From assembly GCA_046153015.1 (NCBI GenBank), contig JBJXGF010000303.1, positions 1-8,997 of the forward strand: a stretch of 8,997 nucleotides of DNA. Direction: 5' to 3'. Both the position numbers and the translations under genes were made by a program. Every line of letters begins with the position of its first letter. The stretch's first letter is position 1. The notes beneath the pieces were generated by a model. It was not told the DNA's origin, did not search any database, and saw nothing but the letters and a program-made list of their open reading frames with translations. Below are positions 6,427 to 8,997 of the stretch, one piece after another. The DNA comes from JBJXGF01 sp046153015. Its GTDB lineage: Bacteria > Actinomycetota > Acidimicrobiia > Acidimicrobiales > CAIXPF01.

Positions 6427-7601
6427 AGCCCGGGTTGTGGGCCTTCGCGTTGGTGACGGCGGCGGCGGCGGCCACCACGGCGGGCACGGTGCCGCTCGTA
6501 CGCGCCCTGGCCGTGCGGGTGGGCGCGGTGGTCAAGCCCGACGAGCGACGGGTGCACGAACGGCCCACCGCCACGCTGGGAGGGCTGGCGATGCTGCTCG
6601 GCGCCCTCGTGGGTCTCGTGGCGGCGTGGGCCCACGGCGGGTTCTCACCGATCTTCGCCTCGCCGGCGGAGCCGATCGGCGTGGCCGCGGCCGCGGTGCT
6701 GATCTACGGCGTGGGGTTCATCGACGACCTGCGTGAGGTGTCGGCCCCGGCGAAGGTGGCGGGCATGGTGCTGGCCGGCAGCGTGCTGCCCCTGGCCGGG
6801 GTGAGCATCCTGTTCTTCCGGGTGCCGTTCTCGGGCATGTACGTGCTCTCGGCCGACTTGTCGGCCCTCGTGACCGTGCTCTGGGTGGTGGGCATGGCCA
6901 ACGCGGTCAACCTGATCGACGGGCTGGACGGGCTGGCCGCCGGCATCGTGGCCATCGCCGCCGGCGCGTTCTTCCTCTACGACCTGAACCTGGCCAACGC
7001 GGGGCATCTGCGCCCAGCCAACCTCGGGCCGCTGACCGCGGCCATCACCGTGGGCGTCTGCGTCGGGTTCCTGCCCCACAACTTCCACCCGGCCCGGATC
7101 TTCATGGGCGACGGCGGGGCGCTGCTGCTCGGCCTGCTCATGGCCGCCTCCACCATCTCGGTGGGCGGACGCACGCAGGATGCGTTCTCCGGGCAGGCGT
7201 TCTTCTTCTTCGCCCCGCTCGTGATCCCGCTCCTGATCCTCGGCGTGCCGGTGCTCGACGCGTTGTTCGCGATCGTGCGGCGCGCCACCAGCCGCTCGGG
7301 CATCGCCACCGCCGACAAGGGCCACCTCCACCATCGCCTGATGAGCCTCGGCTTCGGTCAGCGGCGATCGGTGCTGATCCTGTGGGCCTGGACGGCGATC
7401 CTCTCGGCGCTGGTGCTGTACCCCACCTACACCGGCAAGGGCGACGGGATCGTGCCGATCGGGGTCGCCGCGCTCGGCCTCGTGCTCTACACGCTGTTCC
7501 ATCCCGGCGTGCGCCGGGCCCGCAAGGAGCGGGCGGCGAAGGCGAAAGAAGACGCCGCCGCGCAGCACCCCACCGCCCGGCGGGGTCAGCCCGTCGGCTG
7601 A
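6423..7601 (+). CDS. wecA: Polyprenyl-phosphate GlcNAc-1-phosphate transferase, WecA/TagO type
   Basis: This integral membrane enzyme belongs to the MraY/WecA family, which transfers a sugar-1-phosphate from a UDP-sugar to a polyprenyl phosphate and so starts a cell-envelope glycan. The protein is 392 aa with many hydrophobic segments along its length. Motifs are RRVHERPTATLGG (42-54), the Asp pair in GFIDDL (98-103), NAVNLIDGLDGLAAG (160-174), FMGDGGALLLG (227-237) and DKGHLHHRLMSLGFGQ (298-313). The HLHH motif is characteristic of the WecA/TagO branch rather than MraY, so GlcNAc-1-phosphate is the likely substrate by family knowledge. The C-terminal tail after about 362 is Arg/Lys/Ala-rich and probably cytoplasmic. 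ATG 6423 is the only sensible start, because the frame is closed by TGA at 6387-6389. In mycobacteria a wecA homologue likewise lies downstream of prfA-prmC and before the ATP synthase genes; here no atp gene follows. Confidence 0.93.
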   Translation: MKPGLWAFALVTAAAAATTAGTVPLVRALAVRVGAVVKPDERRVHERPTATLGGLAMLLGALVGLVAAWAHGGFSPIFASPAEPIGVAAAAVLIYGVGFIDDLREVSAPAKVAGMVLAGSVLPLAGVSILFFRVPFSGMYVLSADLSALVTVLWVVGMANAVNLIDGLDGLAAGIVAIAAGAFFLYDLNLANAGHLRPANLGPLTAAITVGVCVGFLPHNFHPARIFMGDGGALLLGLLMAASTISVGGRTQDAFSGQAFFFFAPLVIPLLILGVPVLDALFAIVRRATSRSGIATADKGHLHHRLMSLGFGQRRSVLILWAWTAILSALVLYPTYTGKGDGIVPIGVAALGLVLYTLFHPGVRRARKERAAKAKEDAAAQHPTARRGQPVG

Positions 7602-7613
7602 GGGCCCCTGCTT

Positions 7614-7635
7614 GGCGCGCCGCTCAGCGGGCGCC
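7614..7635. terminator. Hairpin between the convergent wecA-like and sugar-transferase genes
   Basis: GGCGC (7614-7618) pairs with GCGCC (7631-7635), and CCGC (7620-7623) pairs with GCGG (7627-7630). One G is bulged at 7619 and the loop is TCA (7624-7626), which is the stop codon of the minus-strand gene read in reverse. The nine GC base pairs at a convergent junction make a good candidate for a bidirectional terminator without a T-tract. A weaker stem (arms 7586-7591 and 7596-7601, loop CGTC) ends exactly at the wecA-like stop codon. Confidence 0.45.
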
Positions 7636-8997
7636 GCGGCCGGCGAGCACGGCCGGGGCGGTGCGGGCGAGAATGGCGAGGTCGGTGAGCAGCGACCAGT
7701 TGTCCACGTAGTACAGATCGAGCCGGGAGTACTCCTCGAAGCTGGCGTCGCTGCGCCCGCTCACCTGCCACATGCCGGTCATGCCGGGCCGGACCCGCAG
7801 CCGGTCGCGCAGCTCGGCCGACCACTGCGCCGCCTCCTCGGGCAGCGCGGGGCGCGGCCCCACCAGGCTCATCTCGCCCCGCAGCACGTTCCAGAGCTGG
7901 GGCAGCTCGTCGATCGAGCTCTGGCGCAGCAGGCGCCCCACGCGGGTGACCCGCGGGTCGCGCCGCATCTTGAACAAGGGCCCGTCGGCCTCGTTGAGCT
8001 CGGCCAGCCGGGCGTGGGCGGCGTCGGCGCCGGTGTGCATGGTGCGGAACTTGAGCATGCGGATCGGGGCGCCGTCGCGGCCCACCCGCCGCTGGCGGTA
8101 GAGCACCGGGCCGGGCGAGTCGAGCTTGATCGCCGCCGCCACCACCGCCATCGGCAGGGCGGTCAGGGCGAGCCCCAGACCGGCGCCGAGCAGGTCGAAC
8201 GCGCGCTTTGCCGCCGCCCGCCAGCCGGTCAGGCGGCGGGGGCGCAGGCGGATCACCGGGAACCGGCCGAGGACCGCGATCTGCAGCCGTCCGGCGGCGG
8301 TGTCGGCCAAGGCGGGCGACAGCTCGACCTCGACGCCGGCGCCGAGCAGGCGGCGCACCAGCGCGGTGGTGGCGCCCACCTCGACTGCCGACGCGGCGAT
8401 CACCACGCTCGCCGCGCCGGCGTCGGCCAGCGTGGCCAGCACGTCGTCCACGTGGCCGAGCACCGGCGGCTCGCCCTCACCCGCCGCGGGGCGCCCGGCG
8501 GGCGCGACCCGGGCCGGGCCGGTGCGCACGAAGCCGACCACCCGCCAGCCCAGTGCCTGGTCTGCCACGACGGCGCGGGCGAGGGCGCGGCCCTCGGCGT
8601 TGTCGCCGATGATCACGAGCGGGCGCAGCCGCCGACCCCGCCTCCGCAGGCCGCGGAACACGCGGCGAGCCGCCTCGCGCTGCGCGGCCAGCACGAGGAC
8701 GGCGCCGAGTGCGGCGGCGGCCACGGTGGGCAGGGCGGGGGCGGGACGCCCGGTCAGGTCGGGCAGCACCAGCAGGGCGGCGGCGCCGGTCAGGGTCGCG
8801 GCGGCCAGCCTTCGCAGCTCCTCGCTGCGCCGCCCGATCAGTCGGGCGGAGTAGAGCCCGGCCCGGGCCAGGGCCAGCCACCACACGAGCAGGCCCAGCG
8901 CGGCGACGGTCGGGTCGAGCGGCCCCCAGGCGCGCGCGGCGAGCGCGAACGCGGCGGCGGTCGAGGCGAGGTCGGCGCCGGCCAGCAGCGCCTTGAC
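7624..8997 (-). CDS. Polyprenyl glycosylphosphotransferase, initiating sugar transferase (N-terminus outside window)
   Basis: This family (WbaP/CpsE/GumD-like) transfers a hexose-1-phosphate from a nucleotide sugar to undecaprenyl phosphate, the first step of exopolysaccharide, capsule or O-antigen synthesis. 457 residues are visible. The frame has no stop up to the window edge, and the residues before the in-frame GTG (complement of 8884-8886), such as DLASTAAAFALAARAW, look like the family's first membrane helix. The gene therefore begins beyond 8997. Counting from that GTG, the remaining hydrophobic segments end near 68. A nucleotide-binding-like domain follows, starting at PLVIIGDNAEGRALARAV (89-106) and running to about 200. 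The catalytic sugar-transferase domain (about 223-416) has KRAFDLLGAGLGLAL (227-241), SPGPVLYRQRRVGRDG (257-272), MLKFRTM (277-283), the catalytic DE of SSIDELPQLWNVLRGEMS (323-340), LVGPRP (341-346) and RPGMTGMWQVSGRS (366-379). The sugar specificity cannot be read from sequence. Confidence 0.94.
   Translation of the reverse strand, partial: VKALLAGADLASTAAAFALAARAWGPLDPTVAALGLLVWWLALARAGLYSARLIGRRSEELRRLAAATLTGAAALLVLPDLTGRPAPALPTVAAAALGAVLVLAAQREAARRVFRGLRRRGRRLRPLVIIGDNAEGRALARAVVADQALGWRVVGFVRTGPARVAPAGRPAAGEGEPPVLGHVDDVLATLADAGAASVVIAASAVEVGATTALVRRLLGAGVEVELSPALADTAAGRLQIAVLGRFPVIRLRPRRLTGWRAAAKRAFDLLGAGLGLALTALPMAVVAAAIKLDSPGPVLYRQRRVGRDGAPIRMLKFRTMHTGADAAHARLAELNEADGPLFKMRRDPRVTRVGRLLRQSSIDELPQLWNVLRGEMSLVGPRPALPEEAAQWSAELRDRLRVRPGMTGMWQVSGRSDASFEEYSRLDLYYVDNWSLLTDLAILARTAPAVLAGRGAR

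Noticed and set aside
5057..6574. Minus-strand open frame of 505 codons opposite glyA
   Set aside because: Shadow of glyA in GC-rich DNA, with low-complexity composition and no family motifs.
6645..7568. Minus-strand open frame of 307 codons opposite the wecA-like gene
   Set aside because: Rich in His, Gln, Glu and Arg with no motif, and fully antisense to a clear membrane enzyme.
8126..8854. Plus-strand open frame opposite the sugar transferase
   Set aside because: Ser/Arg/Ala-rich shadow frame with no domain; the minus strand encodes a clear family.
1..8997. CRISPR arrays, tRNA or rRNA genes, insertion sequences, prophage or att sites
   Set aside because: No direct repeat-spacer pattern, cloverleaf-like segment, transposase motif or compositional break was found.

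Overview
The window is very GC-rich (by eye above 70%), densely packed with genes, and uses GTG as well as ATG starts with strong G/C third-position bias. Gene content and protein motifs point to a high-GC actinobacterium. My best guess is a lineage outside the classical Mycobacterium/Streptomyces groups, such as Acidimicrobiia, but the sequence alone does not settle this. Nearly everything is coding. The longest non-coding gap is about 100 bases, and I see no tRNA, rRNA, IS element or CRISPR array.

Bases 2-7601, plus strand: a conserved housekeeping block in the order rho (5' end outside the window) - uncharacterised 336-aa gene - prfA - prmC - rpiB - glyA - wecA-like. The first six genes are separated by 13 bases or fewer, or overlap, so they look like one transcription unit, possibly with an internal start before rpiB. 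PrmC methylates the GGQ glutamine of the release factor encoded just upstream, a direct functional pair. Rho adds transcription termination to the same unit. RpiB (pentose phosphate pathway) and GlyA (one-carbon/glycine-serine) are metabolic. The block mixes two known layouts: rho-rpmE-prfA-prmC-sua5-wecA of mycobacteria and the rpiB...glyA stretch downstream of prfA/prmC in Bacillus. Two genes usually found in it, rpmE (ribosomal protein L31) and sua5/tsaC, are absent here; the unknown 336-aa gene sits in the rpmE position.

Bases 6320-6422 are the only real intergenic region. It carries GC-rich inverted repeats, a candidate -10 box, and a candidate 10-codon leader ORF whose stop overlaps the wecA-like start as ATGA. 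A very similar -10-like box, also six bases before a start codon, overlaps the prmC stop in front of rpiB. Both fit the leaderless-transcript pattern common in actinobacteria.

Bases 7624-8997, minus strand: a polyprenyl glycosylphosphotransferase (initiating sugar transferase) that runs off the right edge. It converges on the wecA-like gene, with a strong bulged GC hairpin at the junction. Thus two unrelated enzyme families that both load sugar-1-phosphate onto a polyprenyl phosphate carrier face each other. The right edge may be the border of a cell-surface polysaccharide region. I see no clearly new system here. The most open question is the uncharacterised gene between rho and prfA.
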